The position numbers were made by a program, and so were the translations under genes. The notes beneath the pieces are model-generated. The model was not told where the DNA came from. It saw only the letters and a list, made by a program, of their open reading frames with translations, and did no database searches. From assembly GCA_000729835.1 (NCBI GenBank), contig JFHB01000042.1:1-64000 (forward strand): a DNA stretch of 64,000 nucleotides. The letters are read 5' to 3'. Shown here piece after piece: positions 1 through 12,500 of the stretch. This stretch comes from Atkinsonella hypoxylon (lineage: Eukaryota; Ascomycota; Sordariomycetes; Hypocreales; Clavicipitaceae). How positions within the stretch are numbered: position 1 is the stretch's first letter; the number at the start of each line of letters is the position of its first letter.

Positions 1-1
1 T

Positions 2-31
2 TCTTCTCGGGAGCACTCTTCTCGGGAGCAC
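2..31. repeat. 15-bp tandem duplication in a TVP23 intron
   Basis: A 15-bp unit, TCTTCTCGGGAGCAC, is present twice head to tail, just before the A-tract and branch site of the intron preceding the first visible TVP23 exon. Confidence 0.7.
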
Positions 32-65
32 ATGGGAAGAAAAAAAAAACTAATGGGGACTGTAG

Positions 66-649
66 GGTCATGATCTTCATCATCACGATCCTCCTTCTTG
101 CTGCGGACTTTTACTACCTCAAGAACATTGCTGGTCGTCGACTCGTGGGCCTTCGGTGGTGGAACGAGGTCGATCCGCAGACTGGCGAGTCGAAGTGGGT
201 GTTTGAGTCGAGCGAGCTGGGCGCAAAGGTGGTCAATGCGACGGACAGCCGGTTCTTCTGGCTGTCGCTGTATGTGCAGCCTTTGCTGTGGATCTTCCTG
301 GCTGTCTTGGCCGTCGTGAGGCTGCAGTTTCTGTGGCTACCTCTTGTCTGTACGTATAAAAAAATTTTTTTTTTTTTTTTTGGGGGGTGAGGGTGGGGGG
401 GGCCCAACAATTATAGTCCCGGCTTGGACTTTGCGACGTATGCCGTCGGGCGATGAATGCCCGAAGCTAGTGCTAATTCTTTTGTTGTAAGTTATTGCTC
501 TTGTTCTGACGATTATGAACACGCTGGCCTTTTCTCGTTGCGACAAGTTCAGCCAGGCTTCTAATTTGGCGGGGAGTGCGTTGGGCTCGACGAATCTGGC
601 TGGGAATATTGTGTCGAGTTTGGCTGGGCGGTGGTTTTCCCGGGGATGA
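66..649 (+). CDS. TVP23: Golgi membrane protein of the TVP23 (DUF846) family, 5' partial
   Basis: TVP23 proteins are small multi-pass Golgi membrane proteins linked to vesicle traffic. The visible part has two exons. The first starts at 66 after an intron end with a CTAAT branch site (about 51) and TAG at 63-65. It runs to 349; the second spans 492-649. Joining 349 to 492 keeps the frame and ends at TGA 647-649. Family hallmarks are the FYYLKNIAGRRLVGLRWWNEV stretch near the start, a hydrophobic segment around YVQPLLWIFLAVLAVV, and a second one reading ALVLTIMNTLAFSRCDKFSQ after the junction. The first exon or exons, with the N-terminal membrane segments, lie left of the window. The ATG at 70 is internal, not the start. 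The family call is confident; the role is from family knowledge. Confidence 0.88.
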
Positions 650-1798
650 AGTTTTTTTTTTAAAAAAAAATGTTAGGAATGTGTGCGGAATACGGGACAA
701 GATGGCCTCTTGGGATTGCGTCAGATGGTTTTGATTCGTGAGGGATGGAGGGCGATGGGCGGATGCGGAGCTGAGGCTTTCTTGTGTATACTACTGCGAT
801 GGGGTGAGTTGATGTGCCGGTTGTATGAAGTGAGCTTGGGGTGGGAGGCTCTGTTGTCTGACGAGTCACTAATTTCGCGGAAATGAGGTTGTCATAGCTA
901 GTGGTAGGACCTTCAATTACATCTTATCAGATGTGAATACTCTGCAGTCCGATGGGAGCTTGATGCCTTGGGAACTGCGTTTCCGCGAGACACACCGGCA
1001 TTGGCTCGCCTGTACCGGTTCGACCGTATTCCATGGCAATACGTGAACTAGAACTGGATGCGAACGAACCACGCCATGACGGCTTCCATGCTTAAGGGCG
1101 ATGTATCAACACAATTGTTACATGGTCCATCAATCAACACCCTCATCACACTCAACATACAAGAGTTGACAAAGTACAAGGAAGGTAAAGACGGAAAAAA
1201 AAAAAAAAAAGCATACAAATGAATCCGAGCGAAAATAAACCACAAATAACACAGCCACTCTATTTGCCCGCCTCAGGACCAAGACACAACTTCTGCTTGA
1301 TGTAGTGACAAACGCAGTGCATCAAACTAGACAGAGGTCATTGCGAACATTCATTATATACCGTACTCTACTTCTGTAGCCTTGTCCACTACACTACCCA
1401 ATTCCTATCCCATGCAGCAAGCCAATGTGCACCTAATGTGTAAGTAAACTGTACCGCGTACTCCCCCATTCATGCAGTTCAAAAAAAAAAATAAAAAAAG
1501 AAAAAAAAAAGAAAGAAAGATTTAAAAAAAATATAAGAATTTAAGACAGAATCAAATATACGGAGTAGGCCTTGTAAAAGTTGGCCTCTCGTGAATCTTG
1601 ACTTGTAATGCCGTCAACGCCAGACGCAATCGGGCACGCTCTGCCAGAAGCAAATGCAGTAAGACCGGAAAAAAAATAAAAAAAATAAAAAAAATAAAAA
1701 AATGGTACAAGAACCCCCCCATTGTGGGTTTCGTCGCCGCATGAAAAGCCGTCTTTCGCTTGAAATAGCAGCGTGTTAGACTGCAACGCGCCTCAGTA
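650..1798. other. Intergenic region, TVP23 / DUF726 gene (tail to tail)
   Basis: This holds the 3' flanks of two convergent genes. It is rich in T and A tracts (about 650-670, 1197-1210, 1482-1510) and in AAAAAATA repeats near 1670-1700. One copy of the dispersed motif TACGGAGTA lies at 1559-1567. I see no coding signal: the short open frames have no family resemblance and run through homopolymers. Confidence 0.6.
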
Positions 1799-4700
1799 CT
1801 ATGCAAAAGTCATCGATATCTCATCTTCTTTTCCAAAATCTTCGTCACCTGCGTCTGCCCATGAATCTGATGTCGCAATGTTGGGCAAGGCCTGAGAGGT
1901 CCGTATCTCAGGGCGGCTGGGATTACTTCCTCCATTTGTGGGAGCGGCCGTGTCTGTACGGCTAGTGTCGTCGAACGATGTATCAAAGGTCATTTCCACT
2001 TGTTCTTCGTACAGCTCGGTATGATATGGCGATAGCTCCCGCCGCGAGCTATTGGCGCTCCCGAATCCCGATCCACTAGGCGTCAGCATGTTCGTCGCGC
2101 TCTTGGTCTCGCGCAAGAACCCTTGTGCCCCCGTGCCAGCTGCGGACGACCCTGGAGGCGCAGCAGGTGGGATGTCGAGCTTCATGGGTGGTAGCGTAGA
2201 TTTGATCTCTTTAATCTGCAGTGCCGTCTCGGTATCAGCGTTGTCGTAGCTCTCCTTGGCAAGCTCGGCTCTGATGGCGTCAATGTCAAACAAAACGCCG
2301 TGGTTGTTGCCATTCTTGTCTTCCAACTTGGCGTTGCCGTCTTTCCCATCCTTGCTTGCATCCTTGCTGGCTGTCTCCTCGTACACTTCCCACTCTTGTC
2401 TCTCGCCCTTCTTGCGGCGCCCAAAAATGCTAAACCTTTTCCCGCTCTTCTTCTTGCCCTCCCTGTCTAGTTCTTTGCGAGCTTCTTCAATCTCAGTAAT
2501 GAGTTCGCGCTGTCGTTCGTCGTGGTTATCGGGATCGGGATCTTCGATTTCGGTGAATTCCTCACTCTCCACTATCCAGTCGCACTTCTTCAACAAGACC
2601 GGCATCGCTGTTCGGTACTGCATGTGACCTGGAACCAGCTCAGTCACATCAATGTTCTCCAACCATGGCACTTCCTCAATGGGGGCGAGACCTGCCACGC
2701 GACGAATACCGCCATTGGTCAAACGGAAAAGATACCCCAAAATCCAGTCATTCCTGTTGTATCCGTTCACAAACCGTCCGGCCACCACCGTTCTGGCGCG
2801 CAGAAATTCATCCTTCTTAACCACCATAGGCGACCCGAACAGGTAAACATTCTGAATCAGTCCATATGCCCCCCGCTTGGACAGCTCCTGCAGGCATGAG
2901 AAAATGACTCTGGCGCCAATTGAGTAGCCGACGAGGGTGACGGGTCGAGTGCCTAGGCTGCGGTCCATTAGTGAGTCAGCCAGAATCAGCCCAGCAGCCG
3001 TGGCTCTATCAAGAGACACGGCCCATGGATTGTCGATTAAATAAGACAGCTTGGTGAGAACAATTGGCAATTGCAGAGCCGCCATCAAGCTGACTAGAAT
3101 GGTGCTTCCTAAAAGCTGTTGCAGTCCTTGAGTAAGAGCCTGATGAGAACACGAAACTGTCAATTCATCATCACATCTCCGTTTCCCCAACCACAGCAAT
3201 CTGACGGAGTGAGAAACCTACCTCGGTAGCCAGAATGTTGATGGTGTCACCCATACTTCGCAGCATTTCCGGTTCCCAGAAAATCGAATAGATATCCCCC
3301 ATGATAGGGTCCACAGTACTGAAGGGCAAACGAACATCATCCATTTTGCCCGTCAGCCAGCCTGACACCGTGACAATGAGATTGACACGTTTGTTGTTAT
3401 GCAGTGGCCTATACTCAAAAGTTTTGACTGCGCCGGTTCGGCGATCCGCAGCGCGGCCGCCTATCAAACTTCCTGATGCTGCAGCTGACGAGGTGATGAT
3501 GGCCGCACCACCAGCGCCGGCCAAGAAACTGCTGGTGCCCGTAACACCGATTGTGGTGAATCCGGCAGCAAGACCGGCGCCTATGACGGGGGCTAATAAC
3601 CCAGCAGAAAGTCCGATAACGAGGCCTCCGCCAACCGTGGCAAGACCCATCATCATATATCTTTTCTTCAGCGCCATCTTCCTCCGAGACTCCATGTGCT
3701 CCTCCTCATTCCAGTTTTCCTTCTCGGCAGCTTGTTGCATTTCTAGCGCGTCCGTGACGCGCTTTTCGAACTTGCAAATGTCAATCCATGAAATTTCCAA
3801 ACTCGCCGCAACACGTTCTAGAAGAAGTCGTGAGCGCGCGTCGTATATGGAGTCTGCGATTAAGATGAGAAACAAATCACAGAGGACTGTCCACCGAAGA
3901 TCAATGTCAATCTTCTCCGTGGTGGGAAGCTGTGACGGCGTCTGGACTTCTGGTAGTTCACCATGGTCGAGCATCTCGTATGGTGGCGGAAGTTCGGCTG
4001 GCTTCTCGTCTTCTGATGATCTAGGTACTAGAGAGGTTGAGGTTGGTCGTGTGCTTCCATCCCCTGACTGGCGATCCTCCGCCATTGGATTATGGACACG
4101 AGAATTAGCATAAAGTGCGGGTGTCAAGTCTCCTGGAATAACGCCATGTTCGGCCAGTTGTTCAATCATAAGCTGCTCTGCTTCACTGATGTCCATGTGG
4201 GCATAGAGTCGAATCATCATCTTCTGACCCCACATCTTCAGGGCGTCAGCGCTCGCCGTCACCTCCTTTTTTGTCTTCCGGTTGATTTCCATTTCCTCTG
4301 ATTCCTTGACAAGCTTGGCGATTTCCAGACGTACCACCCCAACATATGCTATCCTCTGGCCTTCCGTTAAGAGGTCTTTGGTGGCTTGCATTTGGGCAAC
4401 AGCATCGCGGCCTTCATCATCCGCAACATCAGTACCCCTGGGATCTTTAAAAAGATAATGTGTATTATCGTCCATGCTCGTGGCCGATTCGGCATCGTCA
4501 TCCATAATCACCCTAGTATAGCCTTTGCCCGCCCCTCCGAGTCCGCCGTAGGCATACTTGTCGTCTTCTTCGTCGGTACGTTCTCTAGCAATTAAGCGAT
4601 TGTTGTCGTCGTACATGTCGTATGGTGCAAAAGCCGGCATGGTCTGCCAGCCACCGTCGCCGCCCTCCTGCTCTTCTTCTTGTTGCTTGGAAAGCTGTTG

Positions 4701-5453
4701 ATGAGAAAATTCCGACAGATTTGGATTTGTGCCATTTCCTACGCTGGTAGCGCTCGTAGTGCTGATATCGTGTGTATGGTTTACTTCGGTCTGGCTGGCA
4801 TGCTCCTGCGCTGTTGGAATAGCTCCCTCATCCGGCTTGACATCACGGCGAGACTGTTTCGATTCATTGGCTATCAGATCGGCTTTATCTGCCTCGGCTT
4901 TGGAATTGTGTGCGTCCTTTTGTGAAACTATTTCTAGGGCTGGAGACGCATTTGGGGTCGGACCAAAGCTCGCAAGTACTTTCTTGGTTTCCTGAACAGG
5001 TGTTTGTGCCCTAGGAGTCAAGCCTGCTGCTTCAGAAGGGGCTCCTCTTCTAGGGTCGACCGGGATCGCGTTTTGAGCATCCTCAAATGTAGTATTGTCG
5101 CCGTCTCTATCACTTTCCTTAGGGCTCTTGCTTTTTTTCGCATCGGACGCTGAGGATGAGATTTGTGTCTCCACTGACATCGCTGGAGTTGTTGAGGCTA
5201 CATCTGAAAGCGTACTGACACTGGAGGGCGTCTTGTCAGCCTTTACCACGGGCTTGTCGCTAGAATCCGAGGTCATTGTTGACGCGACTTTATTCGGGGG
5301 CTTTTGATATCGTCGAATCGGCAAGCCAAAGTCATCCGTCTCCATCTGTGCATTGACAGGACCTTGCGACGCTGACTTGACCGCCGTGTTGTCTGCTTCA
5401 GTATCCTTGTTGCCTGCCATGCTTGCTCTCAGCTCCTCTAGGAGCAAGGACAA
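1799..5453 (-). CDS. DUF726 family membrane protein with alpha/beta-hydrolase fold
   Basis: Two exons, 5453-3222 and 3139-1799, flank an 82-bp intron with donor GTAGGT and acceptor CAG. The phases close exactly, giving 1190 residues. The N-terminal 250 or so residues are low-complexity and charged. The middle is an acidic region. Around residues 615-690 is a glycine/alanine-rich hydrophobic stretch (GLATVGGGLVIGLSAGLL and following) that is probably membrane-embedded. After the intron comes the nucleophile elbow GYSIGARV, with Ser about 817, followed by the strand-like VYLFGSPM. The tail is charged and basic. This order matches the DUF726/TMCO4 family, which includes yeast YFL034W (MIL1). Biochemical activity is not established for the fungal proteins; a lipase-like role is inference from the GxSxG motif. 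The start at MSLLLEELRASMAG is the first ATG of the open frame. Confidence 0.9.
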
Positions 5454-6758
5454 GCCGCGGGCGACAGGGACAAAGCTCCGTTTGAGATGTTCGCCTCTTC
5501 TAATACCACGTTCACATCGAGGACTTCCAAAATCTCAGGGGTCGAGGACGAACTAGGAGCTGTGTGACGTTTTTTTTTTTTCTTTCTTTATGGTGGGGGG
5601 GGGGGGGGGGGTGAAGGGGGGCCCCCCGTTTCGAAAGCTAGGTAGCGTCGTGTCTGGTATGGCGGACAGTGGCGGTGACGGGACGAACCTGGGGTGTCAG
5701 GGGGTGGAGGGATGGTCTCACCTTTGACTCAATTTATTTCATGTATTAATATGAACCTGGTCTAGATAAAGCCAGCCTCATGGAATGGACTCGGGCACAG
5801 ATAGAGAACTCTTTACCTAGATGTGCTTTCTTTTGCATTCCATACACATTGAAACCAGCCAGCACCACATGACCTCAACTATTCCATTCGCAATGGGGGC
5901 ACCTGGGGGGCACTGGGGGGCACTGGGGGGGTGCACTGGGGGTGCACTGGGCTATTTTTGGGCTCGTACGCAGCCATCAGGCCCACTGAATTTCAGTGTG
6001 GCCGGAAAGTGCCCCTAGTTGCCGCGCTAGTTGCTGCAAGGCGCCGGCGAATTTAGTGACAGGAGCACTGCAGGTACTGCACACCCACCCACTGTACATA
6101 TCCCTCCCTGGTGTCAATGCTTTAGTTACCCCTTTAACACATCTGAAAGTTGCTGAGACTTTATTGACTTTATTATATTATATTGAGGTTCGCACATCAA
6201 TTGAAGCAGCGCTTTTACCCCACTGCGTCTGATGGGCTTGCTCAATACCTTAGGTAAGGTACCTAACGTAGCTCATTCGCTGGCTGTCATCTTATGGCAC
6301 TCAAGGATGAGGATGAGATGAAGCTTTCTGGTCAGACTTATCTAAATATGTAGTCCCGGGAATATCAAAGCCTATATTTCACTCATAGAAAAAAGGATTA
6401 GGCTTCGAATGGATACCTGTAGTGTGTGGCGTTAAGGAACTAGATTCTTACCTACGTGTCTAATCTCTCACATGGTCACATTCTAACATTCGTTAATGAG
6501 TCGGCTTACTTGAAGATGTGCAATCAGCAGCGAATCTATATTTACGAATCACCACCTACCAAGATAGACAAATATACCTTGCAGAAGCTATGCACAACAC
6601 TTCTACGCGGAAGCACATCACCCTCTGAGCATAAACTACGCATGCTCCAATTCTTAATTCCTGTACAACATGCTTTTCTGCCTCAACTCCAAACCAAACG
6701 CCAGTGTGTGTCGTTTATGATGAAACAATATTCCATGCAATCCGAGTACGATTTACCA
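5454..6758. other. Intergenic region between DUF726 gene and UTP23
   Basis: This is the upstream region of the DUF726 gene and the 3' flank of UTP23. It contains a T/C-rich run, an 18-nt G tract (5594-5611), the palindrome GGGGGGCCCCCC near 5616, and a G-run cluster at 5894-5950 listed separately. A palindromic AGGTACCT lies at 6257-6264. The right half is AT-richer. An ORF at 6456-6794 overlaps the UTP23 end and has no family resemblance. Confidence 0.55.
5894..5950 (+). repeat. G-run tandem cluster, possible G-quadruplex
   Basis: Five runs of five to seven G are separated by short spacers such as CACCT, CACT and TGCACT. The unit CACTGGGGGG repeats head to tail. The pattern satisfies the usual G4 sequence rule on the plus strand. 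It lies about 450 bp upstream of the DUF726 start, reading along that gene's minus strand as a C-rich promoter tract. No function can be claimed. Confidence 0.6.
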
Positions 6759-7771
6759 TTAACTGTCCGCGCCATCCGGCTTACTCGTCGATAGGTCGCT
6801 GCCACCACAATTCCCTGTCGATACCGCAGCTTCGGTGGGCTTGACCTTTCTCCGTCTCTTGCGCTTCGTGAATACCTCGCCGTCTTCAGTCTTGACCTTT
6901 GTCGCGGGCTCTTCCGGCTTCTTCTTAGCTTTCTTGACTGATAGTGGATTTGGTCCCTTTGGACCAGGCTTCTTCTTCCTTTTCTTTGCCGCCTCCGTCA
7001 CTGAGCCGCTCGCTCCATTAGCTACTTCTTTCTCTCCGTCCCCGCCGGCGTTGCCCATCACATCATCCTCCTTTCCATCATCTCGTTCTTCTCTTTTCCT
7101 CTTGCCGATTGTGGACTTGAGCTCCGCTCTAAATTTCTTCCGCTCCTCCCTAGCTCGGAGTTGGACGCTCTCGTCAGACATGGGCTCTAATATCATGACG
7201 CTTCTCTTGATGTATATCAACGGCACTCCTCGAACTCCACGCAGCATTCGTCTTAAATCCTGGTTTTGGCTCGCCACGACATATCGATGCTTGTTCTCTC
7301 CCTTATCCTTCGAGTCAATGACGGATTGGAAACACTCCAGCGTACTGAGTGGCTCCGGATACTCGTCGGGGTGGTGACCACAGCGCCTTCTTTCGCAAGA
7401 CTTGGCTACTTCGATAGCTTCGCTTATCCCGGGCTCGTTCTTCTTAGCGTAAAGTTTCCGGATTTCGCATTGTGTTATCACTATTGCGGTATTAGCACAG
7501 TTGTGAGAATCTGGAGCGTTCGGTGTCAGACTTACTAGGCTTCACCTTGCCATGAGCAGTTCGTTGAAGTGCAGATTCCAAATCCATCTTAAAGCGACAA
7601 GAATCCTGGACCATTTCGGCATCGACTGCCATCATAGCGTGAGTCAATTTTCAAGGTGCTGTAACCCAATGGAAAAGGCATACCTAAAACTTGATACGGT
7701 TCACGAAAGCCAAATGTCATGCAGTATCGCTCCATGAGCTTCCGATACTGCTTGGAACGTTTTCCTCTCAT
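6759..7771 (-). CDS. UTP23: rRNA-processing protein UTP23 (PIN-like, small-subunit processome)
   Basis: Three exons, 7771-7684, 7625-7536 and 7480-6759, join in phase to give 299 residues. The start MRGKRSKQYRKLM and the following FGFREPYQVLVDAEMVQD are hallmarks of the UTP23/FCF1 PIN-like domain. The second junction splits an ATG codon (A before the intron, TG after), giving KPMITQCEIRKLY. Cysteines and histidines at about C64, C88, C93 and H95/H96 (CERRRCGHH) form the family's zinc-binding site. The C-terminal 110 residues are lysine-rich and disordered, with repeated KRKRRRK-type clusters, as expected for a nucleolar RNA-binding tail. UTP23 acts in 18S rRNA processing and release of the snR30 snoRNA. 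It is somewhat longer than the 254-residue yeast protein because of the tail. Confidence 0.95.
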
Positions 7772-8238
7772 CTTTGATCGTGCGTCTCAGTACTCCTTTT
7801 GCAATGTGTTACTGAAACTCGTCGCTTCAAGAGACATATGGAAATTCTTGCCGTTCAGGCGATTTGAGCTTTCCAAAATAAATTTCTTATCGGTGGACCC
7901 TACTGCATACATGCACGTGCGATAAGAGTAGCACCACTAGCCAAAAGCGGTAATGCGCTAGAACTTCAGACAGACGAGGACGGGTAGACGATTTAAGAGT
8001 GCAAAGGAGTGTAGTAACCCATTGCAAATTGTCGGAAATGTCAGCAAAAGCCTAAGCATGCTGGGGCTAATCATTCGGGCAATATTACGCGACAAAGTTT
8101 GACCTGACCATAAAATGCAAGGCATGGCTACATAGTTGCTCAACGCCAAGATGAAATCTAATTTCGAATTACCAATGCTTTCCCGTATAACACAATATAG
8201 CCTTCACTCATGATAGCCGTGCGCGGGCCACACCATGG
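7772..8238. other. Intergenic region, UTP23 promoter / PTC7 3' flank
   Basis: About 470 bp between two minus-strand genes. I see no coding signal, repeat or clear regulatory site. Confidence 0.5.
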
Positions 8239-9540
8239 TCACCTATTTTCAACACATAATGCAGCTACAACGCTGATGTCGTCAGGTTTGCCTGAAAAGA
8301 GCAGAGTTAACGAGAGTGTAACCATGAAGCACAAAGGATTCGAATATGAACGAAACATACCTCCTTCGCTCGCCAATCCTTCCTCAATTGCTTTCTCCAT
8401 AAAGGGACTCTCTGCAAATGGATCCATGGCGATGAGTCTCGCTGCCTCAACAAGATCGGCAGCCGCAGCTTGCATGCCCCCTTGGCGGCCACCGGCTCTT
8501 TGCTCTTGCGGTATCTTTGAATCCCCCTTCTCCCAGCTGTCGATGCTTTTCATGACACTTTCCAAAATTTCATGCTCCCAGAGATTGTCTATGACACCAT
8601 CACTCATCGCAAGGACCACATCTCCGACGTCCAAGTCCACAGAGTCCATGACAGCATTTTCTTTTGGCGTATCAGGACTATTGGTGCCCAGCTGGCGGGG
8701 ACAGTCAAACCAGTGCCATTGTTCCGCCGTCTTGTAAATCACTCGTTTCTCTCGAGGTCGAATCACCATGACTTGACAGTCTCCAAGGTTGGTGACGAGG
8801 AGAAGAGGCGTTAGACTTTTCGATTCACCATCAGTGTTGTTCCGATAATAGAGTTGCGCTCCGCATGTCGTGGTGGTACCTTGCCAGTCGTGGGCAAGTG
8901 TCGCTTCGAGTGTGTTCTCATGAGCTGCCTGCAGCATGGCAATCGTATTGGGCATGTGGGGATGGTTCAGATTGGACGATTGAACGATGTTATGTTCCAC
9001 TTCTGTTGCCCAGAAATGTAATATGAGTCGTGACCATAAGCTATGTTGTATATCATTTATTAGACTTGACAATCGGCAATTCGATTTCTGAACCATCATA
9101 GCAACTTACCCAGCATGACCACGAGGGCGCATCGCCCAGGCCCCAACTCCATCGTTGGCACATATGAAGAAATCGCTCGCGAACACCGCGTCATCACCGT
9201 TGGTCAAGCCCTTGATAAGTTGTCCATTCACGAAACCTGGACGATCACGCCGATCTCGGCTTCGATGATACGTGCTCAAGGGGTCTGAGAAGGAGCCTGA
9301 CGGGGGTGAGGTAAAGGGTGGAGGAAAGGGTCGCGATGGTCGTTTAGCGTAGAGCCCAATGCCTGTCTCGAATCGAAATGGTAGGTTGTGATGCTTCGTC
9401 TGCCGATCAGACGACTCTGGAGACGAATCTGCCGTATATCGTCTCCTACGACAGCCCCGCCATAGCGGGTCAAGGAGCTGACGCTGACGCGAAGAAGATC
9501 TCGAGATGGCCACGGGCGTTGAGAGAAGTGACGTGCGCAT
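8239..9540 (-). CDS. PTC7: Mitochondrial PP2C-type protein phosphatase (PTC7 / azr1 type)
   Basis: Three exons, 9540-9110, 9040-8361 and 8291-8239, join in phase to give 387 residues. PP2C motifs appear in order: CANDGVGAWAM near residues 125-137 (metal-binding Asp), TTTCGAQLYY, VTNLGDCQVMV, VVLAMSDGVIDNL (second metal Asp) and the C-terminal GKPDDISVVAAL, whose G is split by the last intron. The N-terminus MRTSLLSTPVAISRSSSRQ is rich in Arg and Ser and free of acidic residues, as for a mitochondrial presequence. Yeast Ptc7 dephosphorylates coenzyme Q biosynthesis proteins and other mitochondrial targets; the fungal orthologue is often called azr1. The start at 9540 is chosen because it heads the open frame and provides the presequence. 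Other ATGs further upstream are in other frames. Confidence 0.9.
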
Positions 9541-12500
9541 TCCAATAAAAAGACTTCAGCGTCGACCCAGTTGGGTCGCTGACCGCGGCCTCGATAGTGA
9601 ACGTACTCAGTTGCAGTCCAACGTCGGGATGGGATACAGTAGCGAGAAATGGAGGCAAGATGACTGACTCCACGTGACGGCGCCATGGGTCTAATCAGGC
9701 CAGAATGGGCAACCCACATGAGTCGTCCACTTTCATGCGTTAGTTAATCGGACCGCTAATTTAGAGCATTGCAAATGTAGATTGTGGACTCTGCATGTAC
9801 ACAAAGCTCAACCGCCTGTCAAATCATACCAAGCTAGTTGATTGCTGGGAGACAAGTCGCTGACTGTGGTTAGCAATTTAAGTACATATAGGAGACTTCA
9901 TGCGATTAGATTAGCCCATAGGGTATCAGCTGGTCATATTACATGCGAGATCTTCACACATCAATCTTAGGGAATGGGCTTCACGCGCATGCCCATACTT
10001 CAAGAAGGAAATAAATTTGTTTTTGCCGATCTCGTTGAAAGAATACACAGCGATCTGTATGCACACTGGAATAGAAATGGGGAATAAAGAAAGGATTGAC
10101 CAGGAGAGCAGCTACAGGGTTCGAAGCCTTGTCTTCTCGTCGGCATCTGGGGCCGGCAATCTTGGAAATGAATATAACCCGAAAAGACCTAATTGGCAGA
10201 AGGGAAAATTGCTAAAGCAGAAAAGTTCAATGAGGGAAATTGAAAGATATCGATAGTCTTTGGACCTCGGGTGCTAACTAGAGTACTTCAACAACGTGGT
10301 GATTCTTACTAGTTGTGGATACACACACAAGGCCGTAGAGGAGTGCACCAGCCGCCAGGCAACCCAACCCTCGCCATCCTGTGACATAACGAGCCGAACA
10401 AAGGCACAAAGACCATCCTGGCGTGAAACAGGGTTGACAGCGCCCCAACAAAGGCACCCGATTGTTATCAGATATTCAGCAGAAGCGTTCATGCTTTTTC
10501 AGCGCTTCCTCGCTATTCTCACACGGCGACAATCCGAATGTCTTTGTCAGAGCCACGCAAGCTTGTGGGCTTCTGCTTCACCAAGGGCCCTGGATTACGA
10601 GACAACCCCTGCATATCGTATCCGCAATCCCATATCAATAACATGCCATCATAGTAATAACATACGGTGGTAATCCACAAGGCATGGTATTGTGCTGGTG
10701 GGACCCCTGGAAGCGGCCGATAGTTCAAGATCTAGTTACGTAGCTACCAGACTCGATACAGGTCTGGAGACTAGTTACTGGCGATTCCCCTGAACTTGCC
10801 TCAACCGAAAGGTCAAATGCTCCGGTGGCGCAGGAATTCTTATTCAGGGTGCCGGCGAAGCAATACTGACTGATGGAAGAAACAATCAGTTGACTTGCCG
10901 TAGAATCACCACCATTGTCATTCGTTTTTTTTTTTTGCAAACGGGCAGCATACGAGCAGAAATCAGCTGGCCAAACTATAAATGTTCTGGCGGATCCCCT
11001 ACGAATCAAGTGGATGGGATATAGTTAGTACGGAGTGCACGGTAGCGCGCCGGAAATACATGCTTTGGAGCCTTTTACAAAGAGCGACTGGGGTTTTGCT
11101 TTTGTGCTGCGATCTTTTGAGCAGCCCTGAGTCTGCGGATACCAGCAAATAGCCGGTGTTCTTTGGCGCTGGTAATTAGGAATAGATGACCCATGTCTTT
11201 GCACCAGCTTGCTTCGTGCGGCTTGACGATGATGAGTAGTACCAGGTCCGGTTTTCATTTTCATTTTCAGTTTTTTTTTTTTTTTCCCAGCCAAGAACGA
11301 CTAGTAGTGCCAAGCCGCAGTACATGGCATGCAAGATGCCGCTAGGCGAGTAGAATATCAATATGGCATCACTCGTTTCTCGGTCGCACAGGGTGTTCCA
11401 AGTTCCAGTGTTCCAAGTTCCAGTGTTCCATGGGTTTGTGGCTTTGCAAAAAGCAGGAAGCCCAGTCGTGGAATTCAAGGGCGGCAAGGCAGCTCAACGC
11501 TGGCGGTTCTGAGCCTATCAAGCGACATGTTCAACCGGTACGGGAGTACATGTACGTGCTACATTGTCGAGATCGGGCGGGCTCCGAGCCCGTAGAGGCG
11601 CATTGGTATGGGGTCACGTACTACGCGCACGACCAGGACCCTCGAAAACGCTGAGACGCCTCAGACAAGAAACAAGTGCCAAGTCAAAGACAGGCGGAGA
11701 GCCAATGGATGGAGCTGCCATGGAGTTGTATTTCCTCCGTTAGAAGAAGCGCCTGTTCTCGTGGCCGCTGGCCGCTGATGATGGCATCCCATGGCCACCC
11801 CAGTGCCACGAAATTTCAATGATACTATTCGATGTTATCATGTGCCCGCCAGTACCCCAAGCCATGCCCATGCTCGATTGTTCCGAGTGACTCTTGCTTT
11901 CGGGAATACTTATTGCCCGCATGTCCCGCGGTGGAAAGCTCCAGATTGTCAGCACCAACAGATCGAGTGTGAGACCATCGACGATTCCTGGACGCTACTA
12001 AATGCAGTTACTTCCATACAAAACCCACTACTAACCCACTAAAGCTAACGACTGCTCGACTTGAGCGACGGGTCAATCTGTTCGAATTGCAGATCCGAAT
12101 TCAGGGGATGGACAATTGAATCGGCGTGGACAATTTCAGCCTCGAAGAAGCGAAAAGCAAACCCTGGTGGCCGGGCTCTTACGAAAAAAAAAAAAAAAAA
12201 AAAAAAAAGCAAAGAGGTGGAAGGAGTCAGTAGTTACTACGAGAGCAAGTGGATTTGATGTCGACGAGTTTTACGTGGGGCCAAAGCCTAGCTGAAGTCT
12301 TATTATATCCACCCGCATTCGGCACCAGCTCGCACTTTGCCCGCGGGCACGGCCGATTCATCATATTGTACAGCTGTACGGAGTACGGAGTACGCATATA
12401 CATATTATCCCATAGACGACTGCATGACATTTCCTTGTGTCTGGTTTGAAGCACCTCAAAAAGGGCATTATTCTACCCGCTCCTTTGTTTTCATTACGCT

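Noticed and set aside
1017..1025. tRNA B-box-like GGTTCGACC
   Set aside because: No matching A-box or acceptor stem at the right distance; similar hits near 10117 and 57923 also lack a cloverleaf.
3301..4113. 270-codon plus-strand open frame
   Set aside because: It lies wholly antisense to the DUF726 gene, whose protein has clear family features; the antisense translation is low-complexity Ser/Arg.
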